From Xiphophorus maculatus (lineage: Eukaryota; Chordata; Actinopteri; Cyprinodontiformes; Poeciliidae), in NCBI RefSeq assembly GCF_002775205.1, contig NC_036447.1, forward strand, positions 6,436,501 through 6,500,500: 64,000 nt of DNA, given 5' to 3'. Shown here one piece after another: positions 21,201 through 33,600 of this stretch (its first letter is position 1; each line of letters begins with the position of its first letter). The translations under genes and the position numbers were made by a program. The notes under the pieces were generated by a model. That model saw only the letters and a list, made by a program, of their open reading frames with translations. It searched no databases and was not told the origin of the DNA.

Positions 21201-21380
21201 GGTCTGCTCTTTAGGATTGCTCCTGAGTTCATTTAAACAGCACAGACAGGAGCAACTTAACGTTAATTGCTCCACACGGTTGTCATTCTTGCTTCGGCCG
21301 AACTGCCCCTCCAACATCACATTGGTCGCCAGCCATGTCAGTGAACGTGTAATCTCGCTGTAATAGGGTACTGGATTATC
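18251..21380. other. SOCS7-SP2 intergenic DNA
   Basis: A/T-rich spacer. A hAT-like left end (CAGGGGTGACCAAAC at 18697) starts a degenerate element without a clear right end. Apart from this and the CTCF/YY1-type motifs near 19446-19499 I see no gene, RNA or intact element. ORFs here are short and unlike known proteins. Confidence 0.5.
19446..19459 (+). promoter_or_regulatory. CTCF-like motif between SOCS7 and SP2
   Basis: CCAGCAGAGGGCGC matches the CTCF core consensus CCASYAGRKGGCRS at all 14 positions. It is followed by AAGATGGCGGCCATT (19485-19499), a YY1-type sequence. It could mark a boundary between the two genes. Binding is inferred from sequence only. Confidence 0.5.
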
Positions 21381-21414
21381 CTCTGGGAAACGCCCCCTTG
21401 AGCGCAAAGGCGAC

Positions 21415-21611
21415 ATCCTATTGGTTGAACCGTCGGACGTACAGAAATAGCCTTTTAGGAGTGGTTCAGTACTTTTCAGTCACTAAATTCCACAAAGCTG
21501 ATTGGTCTGTTTGGCTGTCCATCAACCCGTTGCTGACCGTTGATTGGTGGAGCCGCGCGGGCGGATTCCTTCATGTCTTGGTCTTCAAGGCTGTGGAGAG
21601 CGAATGTCGTC
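21415..21611 (+). promoter_or_regulatory. SP2 promoter with three inverted CCAAT boxes
   Basis: ATTGG (inverted CCAAT, NF-Y type) occurs at 21420-21424, 21501-21505 and 21543-21547, all within 200 bp of the SP2 ATG. A GC-rich CCGCGCGGGCGG stretch lies at about 21552-21563, and GC content rises against the A/T-rich spacer. There is no TATA box. NF-Y-type CpG promoters fit a housekeeping transcription-factor gene. SP2 is reported to be recruited to CCAAT promoters with NF-Y, so self-regulation is possible. Confidence 0.55.
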
Positions 21612-21618
21612 ATGAGCG
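21612..21618 (+). CDS. sp2: SP2 exon 1 coding part (M-S plus first base of codon 3)
   Basis: ATGAGCG followed by donor GTGGGT. Joined to exon 2 it reads [20 protein letters not shown], closely matching the human start MSDPQTSMAATAAVSPSDYL. It is too short for ORF finders and was found by that match and the phase. G at -3. An alternative start at the internal Met in exon 2 (24785) would lose six residues. Intron 1 (3152 nt) is repeat-rich. Confidence 0.8.
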
Positions 21619-24600
21619 GTGGGTAGGAATGAAAACATTGGCGTTTATATTACATTCTACTTCATAAACAGTGTATTGTTATTGTGGAGTAAAGCGCCGA
21701 GTGTTATGTGCACATATAGCCGTGTTTTAACAGAACTGGGTTGGTTCGATGCACTACAATGAGCCACGAACTTCCGGAAAAGCGCTGCATTTTTTTCTAT
21801 AACGTTATCAAAGAGTTTCACTGGCTAGCTGCGAATGCTAAACATTGCTGTGTAGCTGGTGGTTCACTTGTCCCCAATTTTTTCGCATTCAGTTGCTCCT
21901 CATCCTAATAAATCATTTAGATATTTTGATTGTGCTAGTTCAGTTTTAATTGTAATTCGTGTTACAGGAGGGGGAAGTTGCACGGATGCTAAACCCGCCT
22001 GCTAGCTCGGCGCTTTCTTGCTAACGCTAGCAGCTTGTACAGAGGAAACTAAACCCAGCTGCTTGGGCTTTGCGAAAGCGCTGCTTTTGAATCCACAATG
22101 TGTTATTATTAATATTGTTGGTTTTGAGAATTATTTAAGTGGCGTTATCATCAGATGAAGAATGCTGAAATCAGGTGTTATTTGCTGTGAAACAAAACTA
22201 GGAGGTTTCTGTTTAGTCTTTTCCTACTACACCTTGACAGAGGTGGGTACAGTACCCAGAAATTGTTCTCAAGATTAGCACTACTTCAATATATTTTACC
22301 ATAAGTGGGTAGTAGCTACTTTGATATATATAAGTAATGTTTTGTGGAAAACGATACTTTTAGGACTAGTTTTACTGCACCATAATTTAAACTTTTAGTA
22401 GAGAGATATTAAGAATAGAGGTGCACCGATTACAGTTTTCTGGGAAATCACTGAAATTTAAAAAGCCTGACCTGCCAATTCTGATTTTAGCCAAAACTAT
22501 TTTTCTTTTGTCTGAAATGTTGCCAAATATAGCAATAAAGTTGCTGAGTTGGCAACGATGGGGTGACAATTGTTAACTGGAAACATACAGACATGACCAG
22601 GTGGGCCGGTCTGTCAGTCAAACTTCTCGGAACAGACGACAGAGATTGACTTTTTGACCTTTCCCGAAGTAGATAAGATTGGTGGATAAGATCGGTTTCA
22701 CATGTAAGTATCAGCTGAACACCGATCTCCCAAAATTAAGGATAACGGGCCGATTAACCAACGCATCCTTAATTAAGAAGCTTTGCTACTCTTACTTATG
22801 TAAAATTTCTGGCTGCTCTACGCGCTGTGTAGTAACTTCACTAAATAAGGAACAAACATGTTTTAACCACAAATTCACTAGACACAGCAACAAACCTACT
22901 GTTTGTTGACTTGAGACTTGTTATTCTCCATTTATATAAAAGCACAGTGGAAACCGTTGAAGCACTACTGCTGAATCTTGGTTTGCAAGCTGCGTTTGTT
23001 ATGAATATTTTAGTATGTAGTATCAATTTTAATATTGCTGTGATTTACTATGTCATTGGTGAAGGTTGTGATAAATAATTCAATCATTCAAGTTTATTTG
23101 TACAACAAGGCAGTTCAAAGTGCTTTACATGATGAAAACATAAAAACATCATAAACACGTTATACAGTCACTGATTGTAAAAACCAGTAACAAACATTTT
23201 GTCAAGTGCCATCATTAAAATCTTCAATACACATAAAAATGTTGGTTAACTTTCTATTTATAATGTTTCAAAAGTAACTCCAAACAGCTGGGTTTTTAGT
23301 CTAGAGTTAAAGGAACTCATTATTTCGGCTGTTTTGCAGTTTTCTGGAAGTTTGTTCCAGATTTGTGGTGCATAGAAGCTGAATGCTGCTTCTCCATGTT
23401 TGGTTCTGGAGATGCAGAACCAGAAGACCTGTGAGGTCTGGAAGGTTGCCATGACAACAGCAGATCTTTAATGTATTGTGGTGCAAAGCCGTTCAGTGAT
23501 TTATAAACTAACAACAGTATTTTAAAGTCTATTCTCTGAGCTACCGGGAGCCAGTGTAGGGATTGTAGAACTGGGTGATGTGCTCTATCTTCCTGGTTTT
23601 AGTCAGAATGCCAGCAGCAGCATTCTGGATCAGCTGCAGCTGGAGGATTGATTTTTTTTTTTTTTAGTCAGACCTGTGAAGATGCTGTTGCTGTAATCAA
23701 TGCAAATAAAGATAAACATCCTGGATGAGTTTCTCTAGAGTTTGCAGAAACATCAGTCCTCTAATCCTGGAAATACTCTTCAGGTGATAGAAGGCCGACT
23801 TTAATTGAACTGTTCACATCTGTAGGCATTGGTTTCATAGCACATAAACCCCAGATAGAGAGTCTATAAAACTAAAGGAAAAATGAAAATTATGTCCAAC
23901 TCCATGAGGTTTTATATAAATAGTTGCTTCTGGCTGATTTGGCTGTTTTGGTAATGAAACAACTTAGTTTTTTAATGACTGCACCAACTTTTTACTTTAT
24001 AAACGTTCATGTGCTTCATCAAATAAGCGTCACCAAATATATTCGAGACATGAAGGGCCTGAATGCTTTGTACATTTTTCTTTCACTTGAGTAATTTCAT
24101 TTTCAAGTATCGCTACTTAAATAAAATTTTTGGATTTTCTTCCCACTGAATGGACAAAAAAAACATGTTTTATTCAAAAATTCACCAGAGACGGACACAC
24201 ACACCTGCAGTGTTTGTTTGTTTGTTGTAAGTTTTATTTTCAAATGAATTGATATGGAAAACCAATTCTTTTGCCTGATTTTTTAAAAATAATTATAAGT
24301 ATGAGTAATTTTCAGTTTGATCTTTGAAATACCAACTTACTGTATTTTGGTCTGTTTGATGATGTAACTTTTAAAAGTAACGTTTACATCAGTTACTCAG
24401 TACTTGAGTGGCCTTTTTAACAAGTACTCTTTTACTTTTACTTGAGTAGTTTATTGAACGGATACTTTTAAGTTTTACTTCAGTAAAAATATGTTGAAGT
24501 ACAGCTACTCATACTCTATCCACCTCTGTGCAAAACGCCTAGTGTTCTTTAATGTCTGCATTTATTATAGTCTAAATGCAAACATAATTAAGTTAATGTG

Positions 24601-27600
24601 AAAACAGACAGGCACACAGTGAGTATGTGATATTTTTTCATCTATTAGCAGGATAACTTGGGTTTTTATTCTCTTCTGAGTGCATTAGATGTCCACATGT
24701 TTGGCTCATCAACAGCCAAACCATACCTGCTGCAGGCAGCCTGTTTCTGACTCTGCTTTGTGTTTTCTAGAACAACAGGACAGTATGGCCACTGTTGCTG
24801 TTAGTCCAAGTGAATACCTTCAGCCCTCCACTGCTTCTACACAAGTAAGTAACTGCATACGCTGCCTCTCCATGCATTCTGATTATACTTATTATGTTAG
24901 GGCTGCACAATAGATTAATAACAATGCGTATCGCGATAGACACGTGTTCAGTATCAGCAGACGTTACATTCTATAGAGCATTCAGTTTTCACTGAACTCT
25001 GATTCAGAACCGCACTGCATTCTGGGAGATGTAGGCAGGGGCAAGGCTTTAGCTGCTAAACTTCTCACAGTTAAGCTAAGTAGGCATGTTTGTCAGTGGG
25101 AGGGTGAAAGTATTGAACATTTATTTGTGGAGTGTGATATTTTGGTTGGATTTCCAAAAACTACTTACAGAAAAAATTGGAAAGAACCTTGTTTTATAAA
25201 ATTTGCTAATGTATCTCATCTTTAACAATTCAGCCTTTTCTTCAGATGAAATGTATATAATAAATGTATCTAATATTATGTTCACAGGTTGAAATGGAGT
25301 GAAATAAATCCCCTCATTTAATAATTTTAAAAACATATTCTTCCTCTGTTGAAAAATAATCCGAAACTTGTAAAAGCAATAACTCTTCTTCAGAAATTTA
25401 ACTTTGTCTCAAAGCAGATCCCTTGTTATATTCTTTACATTTTTTAATATTTTTTTTTACTGTAACAGACCCTTCATTATATGTATTTGAATAGTATTTG
25501 TGGAGACTTTTTGTTAAGAAAATAGTATTTGTGCAGACTGAAAGGTAGACATGGTTTTATTTTACCCACTTATGTATAAAAAATTTAAACTTTTGTTTTT
25601 ACTTTCTATTTTCCAGATTGCAACACACTAATATCAATATTATCAATGCCTGTGGTTCTTTCTTATCTTTATTGTAGTATTGTGATATTTGTTATTGTGT
25701 TAAAGATCCTCCATCTAATGTTATTTGTTTGAAACAAAGTGAAAAGAAAAAGTTGGTGGAATCAACTAACTCACTCTTTGGTTACCTAGCAACTCATTCA
25801 TTCTTTGGTTACCTGGCAACAATCTAGTGAGTAACTGGAGCAGCAGCAGTTTAAAGTTTCTCCACTGTGCCTCATTGCTGCTTAAAAGTAGAAAGATAAT
25901 GTTGCAAACTGAAAGCTGTGGATAAAACAGGAAAAGTTACATCATTAGTTTGACAAAATGTCAGATATTCTGTTCTATTCTATTATAAGGACAGATCGCT
26001 ACAAGGGATTTTTCCTGTTAACCATCATTCTATAATTCTTTGAAGAATTTAAATTAAGTCACAACATTTAATTTCTCTTTGGGATCAATAAAGTATTTTT
26101 AAATTTGAAATGAATTGAATTTGAATATTTAAAACAAAAAAATTCATCAATAACAATGGATATCAACTGATGTGAAACCCTTATATCGTAATACATTTCC
26201 CAGCCATGTTGCCCAGCTCTAGTTCATAATGAAATGTATTAAATCAGATTGATTTTATTCCTTGTTTTCTCACAGCAGGACACACAGCCGTCTCCTCTGG
26301 CCCTTCTGGCTGCTACTTGCAGTAAAATCGGACCTCCCGCCGCTCAGGCACCCGTCACCTCTCCTCCAGCGCAGCCGCAGCCTCGCAGGCTTCAGCCCAT
26401 AAAGCCCGCCCCCATTGCACCGGCTCCGCCCAAAAACCTGGGTTTCCTCTCAGCGAAGGGCAATGTGATCCAGCTGCCGCCCGGTTTGAGCCCCTCCGCT
26501 CCCGGCAGTCCCATCGTGCTTACGATCCAGCAGAGTCCCGCGCGCACCAACGCCGCCGGGCCCGCCAACATCCAGTACCAGATGATGCCGCAGATCCAGG
26601 TGATGCCGCAGGGCGGTCAGATCCAGCTCATCCCAGGCACCAACCAGGCCATCATCACCACTCCCATGACCATGCCGGCGGCCGCTGCGGCGACTCCGGT
26701 CACGCCTCAGAAGACCGTGGCCATCAAACCGTCGCTGAAGGTACGGAAGCCAAACAGCGCCGCTGCGAACTTGATGCAGCTGCCCGCCGGACTCACTCTA
26801 CCCCTCAACGTTGCAACCGGAGAAGTGGGCGGGTCTCCGGTTGTCACGGAGACGGCCTCCTCGCCTCCCATGCCTGGAAAGGGGCGAAGAGGGAGGAAGA
26901 AGAAAGTGGTTCTGCCAGCCGAACTGCCGCCGACTCAGGCCGCCTCGCCGCCACCGGAGCAGATGGAGACCATTTTGATTGAAGCCGGAGATAACATAAT
27001 ACAGGTTAGACTTAATCAGTCTAGGCCTGTCACAATAAATCAATAAATGAATTAATTGTGTGATCAATTAAAGCAATATCAATAATTTCCATTTGGTTGA
27101 TGTATCGTTTTTCTCTTTTCTCTCTTTTACCAAAATTTGGATGACAAAAGTCTTCAATCTGGTGCTTTGGTCTCAACTAGCCCTTTTTTTGAAGGATAAT
27201 TTTATTTACGGAGACTTCATTATTCATTTTATTTGTTGTTTCTGTTATTTTATTTATTTTAAATATTTAAAATGTATCCCAGTTGTAGTGATAAATGTCC
27301 ATTAGAATTTAAAGTTTATTGATCTTTGAGAATATTTTTGCATTATTATATTACTTGAAAATGGGCTCAAAACTACAACATTGTTGTTTATCCAATAACT
27401 TCTGTTATTGTCCAGCAAAATTTGTTATTGTGACAGGCCTAAATGATTCTACCTCAAAAATGTTCTCACTTCACCTGGTTGTTTGGCAAAGATCTGGCAA
27501 TCTTTCAAAACAATGTTTGTATTTTGTTTCTTGTTTGTTTTTTGCATTGCTGTCAAAGCTTGAGTGGCACAGTACAATGGCTGCTGGGAAATGCAAAACT

Positions 27601-30600
27601 TACTGTCCAGAAACTACTTACTCCATTCTTTTTGTTTGTGCAGGAGGTTCCACTTATGCTTTTCAAAGATACACGGTTTTACTATTGCACATCTGTTTGC
27701 AGCCATTTTTACACGCGAGTGTAAACTTTGGGAGGCGTGAAAAGTTTATACTCACGCCTCCCAAAGGCGTGAGTATAAACTTTATTTTGAGTTTAAAGTA
27801 ACAAGAGGCCTTAAAACGTCTCATTCTGAAAGGGTAGAACTGATCGGGCTAAGATTTCACTGTCTAAGAAGAATTTTGTTCAAAAACTTTAATGAACATG
27901 CTTTGTATAGCCATAGACGTATTCTAACCTGTTCAAGGAAGCATAATTTAAAGTTGTTGACATCCAACGATAAGCTTTCCTGTCTTTTTGTGAAGGCGGG
28001 AAACAATTTGCTGATCGTCCAGAGTCCTGGGCAGCCACCTATGGTGCAGCAGGTCCAGGTGGTTCAGCCCAAGGCAGAGTCTCAGTTGATCCAGATTCCC
28101 CAGCAGGCTTTGAAAGTGGTGAAAGCTGCGTCTGCCACGCTGCCTCCGGTCCCACAGAAACAGCCTGTCACTCCGAGTCTGCAGGTGACTCCACCGGAAC
28201 CAACATCAACCCAGGTATCGTCTCAGTCCGTATCGCTACAGACTGACAGGAAGTCAGCTGCAGCACCAATATTTAAATCGGAGATGTTTACGCTCTGTCA
28301 GCTTTGCTTGAAGTGTCGTGTTTTCCACTGGTGGCCACATTTCTGCTAATCCACTAATAGCAGAACAAATTTTTTGTTTGGCCTTTTGGCGCTTTTGCTA
28401 ACTCTAAAATATTTTATATGTTAAATAATTTGATTGTTTTTGTTGTGACACCATCTGGTTATGTTCTGTGTTTTTGTCCTAAATGTATACATTTTAATGT
28501 GTACCTATTTTCTTTGTTTGTTCTCTTATGGCTGTTATTGTGTAGATTAATACTTCTGTTTGTTAGTCTGTAATGTTTCTTTTATATGCACTAATAGGTG
28601 AAAAAATTTAAAAGTAAAAAAAACAAAAACACTTGGAAATATTTTAGCTCACTTATCTTCCCCTGAATTAATTTTTTCAGATAAATAGTAAAGTGATAAT
28701 TTACTTGGCTGAAACTTCATTCAGCTTTTAGTTGGATAAAGTTTGACATCGACTGTGAAGAATTACTTCAAGTAGATGATTATACCATGCTCTTATTTTG
28801 AAGGGGATGAAGACTGTTTACGCATTTTCTGTGCTCATATTACATTGTTAGATATGAACATAAAACAGTATCTAAGGGCATTATAATATATAAGATATAA
28901 TTTGAAGGTTTTGCTTTAGCATTAGCTTCTGCTAAATGCAGTGTTGGTGTCGTGCTTTAGCATTAGCGGGACTATTATTTAAAAATTGTGATTTAGGGTT
29001 AGCATAACTAACTTTTTAGTTCGTGACCACTACTGATTTTGTTTTTATGGAAGACAATGTTCAACATGTCAGATATTAATACTATAAAATATTTTGGAAC
29101 AGTATGATTCATAGATAAATTAAACTTCATAATGGAGAAACGCTGCTGTGATAACTTATGGGAAAGAGTAGGGGCTTCTTAAAGAGACGGAGGCCAGTTT
29201 TAATGTTTGAGTTATACAGCATTTATATAACAACTGAAGGGAACATAAACACTTGATTGTGCTATAAAAATCCACTGAGAGCCTGGAAATTACATAATGC
29301 TGCCCCTTTAAGAGAAAAACTCTGTATATCGCCTCACTGCATTTCTCATTTTAATATTTTTAACTCTTTCTTTTCTTAGATCCTCTTCAAAACAGCTTCA
29401 GGCGAGTGGCAGTCAGTTCAACTACAAGACCCAGGCTCAAAGACGACGAGCCCTACCACCTCTGTTGCGCCCACACCCCCCACATCGCCCCCTGCTGGCA
29501 GCAAGAGGACGCAGGCCGGGGCGCGAAAGGAGCGCACTCTGGCAAAGATCGCCCCAGCAGGAGGGATGATCGCATTCAGTCCGTCGCAACTGTCCTCTGC
29601 AGCGCAAGCAGTGCAGACGATCAGCATCAACGGGGTTCAGGTCCAGGGGGTTCCAGTCACCATCACCAACGCAGGAGGTGAGACGATGAGGCGTTCGCTC
29701 TCATTACTGAGAAGTTAGTTTACAGCACAGATAAAATAAGGTATTACTTTACATTTTTGAACTGCCTTGTTGCTGAAATGTGCTGTACAGATAAACTTGA
29801 TTATTGAAATAATGGCCAACTAATTTGGTAATTAATTAATTGTTAACTGGAGTATAAAGTAAACAAATATTTTACTAATCGAGTAATCTATCGATTAATC
29901 GAGTAATCAGATAAAATAAAGATAAAGTAAAACATTGGTAAATCTAACATAACAGCAGTATTACTATCGCATATCAACATCAATCCAACTTTTCACAGTT
30001 GAGCTTCCCTAACAATAACCTTTCTGTAGTTTAGAAATTTAACTTGTAACTATAATAGCTCACTTTCTACGTTAAACTGAAGAAAAGTTATAGAAGAATC
30101 TGAAATTATATTCAATTTAATAAAAAAAAGAGGCAGGCTCACAAATACGCTTATAAAAAATGTCTGTACTCCAGCTTTTTGTTTATACATTCATCTTTAG
30201 TCAGTTTAATAGATGAACTCTCACCTTGTCCAAACATTTATAGCTTTTGTGTTCATGTTAGCGACAGGATTTGACTCCTTCGTTTGTCACACACAAACTC
30301 ATCTACCAGCTACGTGCCGCCATGATGAGCTCCGCCACCCATTTGTTGAGACCGGGATGATATGAAATTTATTTTCCGGTTCGTCCGTAAAGCTACATTT
30401 ACGCTAATTATCTAATGCGCAGCCGTGTTCAGTCTATCAGCTCACCTGTATAAACACACCTGCAGTGCTCTTCCCCGCTGTTCGCGCTGAACCACCACCA
30501 GGCAGCAGCTCCGGGAGGAGAAAAGCTGCCGTACTCCAGGCATCGCGTCAGTCATTTTAAGGATGCTTATTGGTCCCCCGAAAAACGACAAAGACCCGGA

Positions 30601-33600
30601 CATCATGAATCAATAAAATCCTCCCAGGCCAAACTTGAAAACTGGACGTTATGCTGCTAACACTTAGCTTTCGTCAACATCTCAGGCAGAAGTGAGAGCT
30701 CCGCGCAACGCAAGTAATAACCCGGCTGGAACACGGTGCGCTAAATAATAAAATATAATTAACGAAACTTCGATGCAGATAAATTTTCCTCGAGGAATTT
30801 TAATAATCGAGGTACTCGAATCACTCGAGGAATCGTTTCAGCCCTAGTATAAAGACTCAAATAAAAGCGAATTGCTGAAAGGACAAAGTATTCAGAGCAG
30901 TACTTAAACCAAAATTGTACAAAAATATATACATTGTGAATTGAAAAAAAAATCTTGACGATCCTGAGGGATCGTTTTAGTTTGCCTGCTTCAAATTCTG
31001 TATTATTAAACACATTTTGTTATCCATTTTTTAATTGGTTAATAAAAAAATGCTGCAAATGTTTAAGAGTTCACTAAACTAATGTATTTATACATTCAGA
31101 TGTATTTATACAGGACTTTTAAAAACAGGTTAAAACTGCACTAAAGTGTTGCGTAAAGACAAAAACACTGTTACATTATTTTATTTTAGGCAAAATAAAT
31201 GTAATTTTTTTATTTCAAAAAGGAATTATTTTAATGTATTTGTAATATTGTATAAAAATGCTTAAATTAAAAATCTGCAGAATGTGCCAGTTTTTGTCTC
31301 ATAAATCATCAGAATAATTGATAATTAAACTAACGTAAACATAATTGTTAGTTACAGCCCTAGAGTACATTTACGTAAAGAAAAAAAAAATCATTCCTGA
31401 CTTTCATGTCGGCATTTTTTAATCTTATTTTTCGGGCTATTAGCCGCTACTTTTTCCCCACGCTTTGAATCATGCGGCTTATATATGTAAATTTCTAGTT
31501 TAAAAAAAAAAATTTATTTTAAACTTTGTGGTTGCGGCTTATAGTGAGGTGCGCTCTATCGTCCAGAAAATACGGTAATCCTGCTGCGTATCATTCATTG
31601 ATGTGCTTTAATTAGGCCAACAGCACCTGACGGTGCAGACGGTGCATGGCGGAGGCCTGCAGCTGGCAGCAGCGCAGGGCCAGCCGACCATCCAGGTAGA
31701 CCAGACGCTGACGCTGGAGCTGCCAGGTCAGCCAGGGGAGAAGAAACGTCGCATGGCCTGCACATGCCCCAACTGCAAAGATGCAGACAAGAGGTGAGCG
31801 CGGCAACAGACAAATACCTGCTGATGTAGTGGATAACATTACAGAGACAAATTCAGTTGGTCACAAATATGTTTGGAAAAAAGGTTTTACATCCTGTTGA
31901 TACTTGGTATGTTTCTTTAAGTGGACCTATTATGATAAATTCACATTTTACATGTTTTTGTTCTTCCATTTGAGTCCCAACTGCTTCTAAAAACAGCACA
32001 AGCGCTTAGCCATAGGCCTGTCACAATAATCAATTAATAATCAATCAGTCAATAATTTCCATTTACATGAAATTTTGTCTCTCTCTTTCTACCAATATCT
32101 GGAATACAAAAGTTTTCAGTCTGGTTTATTGGTCTCAACTAGCCTAAATTTTATTTACAGTCTTCATAATACATTTTATTTGTTGTTTTACGTATTTATT
32201 TTGGATGATTAAAATGTCTTCCATTTCCAGTGAAAAATGTTTTTTAGAGTTTAAATTTTTTGTCTTTCAGAATGTGTTCCTGCATTATTCTGCCATTATA
32301 TTACATGAAAATTGCCTTAAAACAACAATATTATTGTTTATCACGATAATTTCTGTGACAATTTATTATCCTATTAGACCTACCCAGCTTGCACCGTTAC
32401 CTAGCAACCCCAGCCTAGCCCAGCCTCGTTACCTAGCAACCCAAGTAAAGTTCCAGCAGCTTCGGTCAGTTTTGTTTTACTGCCTTCTGCTCTGTACAAT
32501 AGACCAACATTTTGATTTCTAAGATGACACTTGTGTACTGGTTTTCTCAATTGTTGACTGTGTTGTGTCTTCCAGGACTTTGTATTTTTGTTTTTTTATG
32601 ATGTAAAACACTTTGAACCACCTCCTGAAATGTAAACTAGATTGATTATTTGATTATCCTGGTAAAATAAAACAAAACTAGCAACCCAATCAGAGCTCCA
32701 ACACGTTTGATCAGCAGGCTTTACTGCTGCACGCACTGCACAATGGCTGCTGGAAAAGACCAGCGGTGTTTTGTTGACTTACCATACAAAAACGGCTTGC
32801 TGCATTTTTGTTGGTTGTCCAGGAGGCTCCACTTCTGCTTTTCAAAGATGTACGGTTGTATAATTGTGAATCTGTTTTCCCATGTGAATGTGAACGTTGA
32901 GTTGGGAGTTGTGGCCAGCAGCAGCTTATTTGGATTTAAAGTATCAAGAGGCAGAACTGAGCGGACTAAAATCTCATTATCTAAGAGTAACCTTTTGCTA
33001 AGAAATGTAATGAACATGTTTTGTAGCTATCCTAACCTGTTGAAGGAAGCGTGATAAGTCACCTTTAACCTTTGCTGTGCAGGCCCGGGGAAGTGGGGAA
33101 GAGGAAACACATCTGCCACGTCGCTGGCTGCGAGAAGACGTTCAGGAAAACGTCTCTCCTCAGAGCCCACGTCCGGCTGCACACGGGGGAGAGGCCTTTC
33201 GTCTGCAACTGGGTTTTCTGCGGGAAACGTTTCACACGCAGCGACGAGCTGCAGAGGCACGCGAGGACGCACACAGGTAAACGCATCATGAAAGAAGGCA
33301 TCCCTCAGGGATTTGTGCTGGTTCTGCACAGAGTGGTTCAAGATGAACTAGTGGGTTAAATGTTGGGCTGAAACTAACAGTTGTTTTAGTAATTGATTAT
33401 TCTGACGACTAATCGGATTGGAAAAATTGACACATTCTGCAGATTTTGCATTTAATTTAACCCTTGTTTATACAATGTTAGAAATTTATTTAAAAATCCA
33501 ATCAAATAAATACATTTCTTTTTTAAGTAAGAAAAAAGCATTTATAGTCTAAAATGCAACAGCGTAGCATTTCTCTAGTGAATGTTTGATCATTTGTAAC

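Noticed and set aside
32707..33054. 115-aa ORF in SP2 intron 6 as an alternative exon
   Set aside because: It lies in a dispersed repeat found at least four times in the window.
33027..33341. Minus-strand and alternative-frame ORFs over the SP2 zinc-finger exon
   Set aside because: They are shadows of the conserved C2H2 frame.
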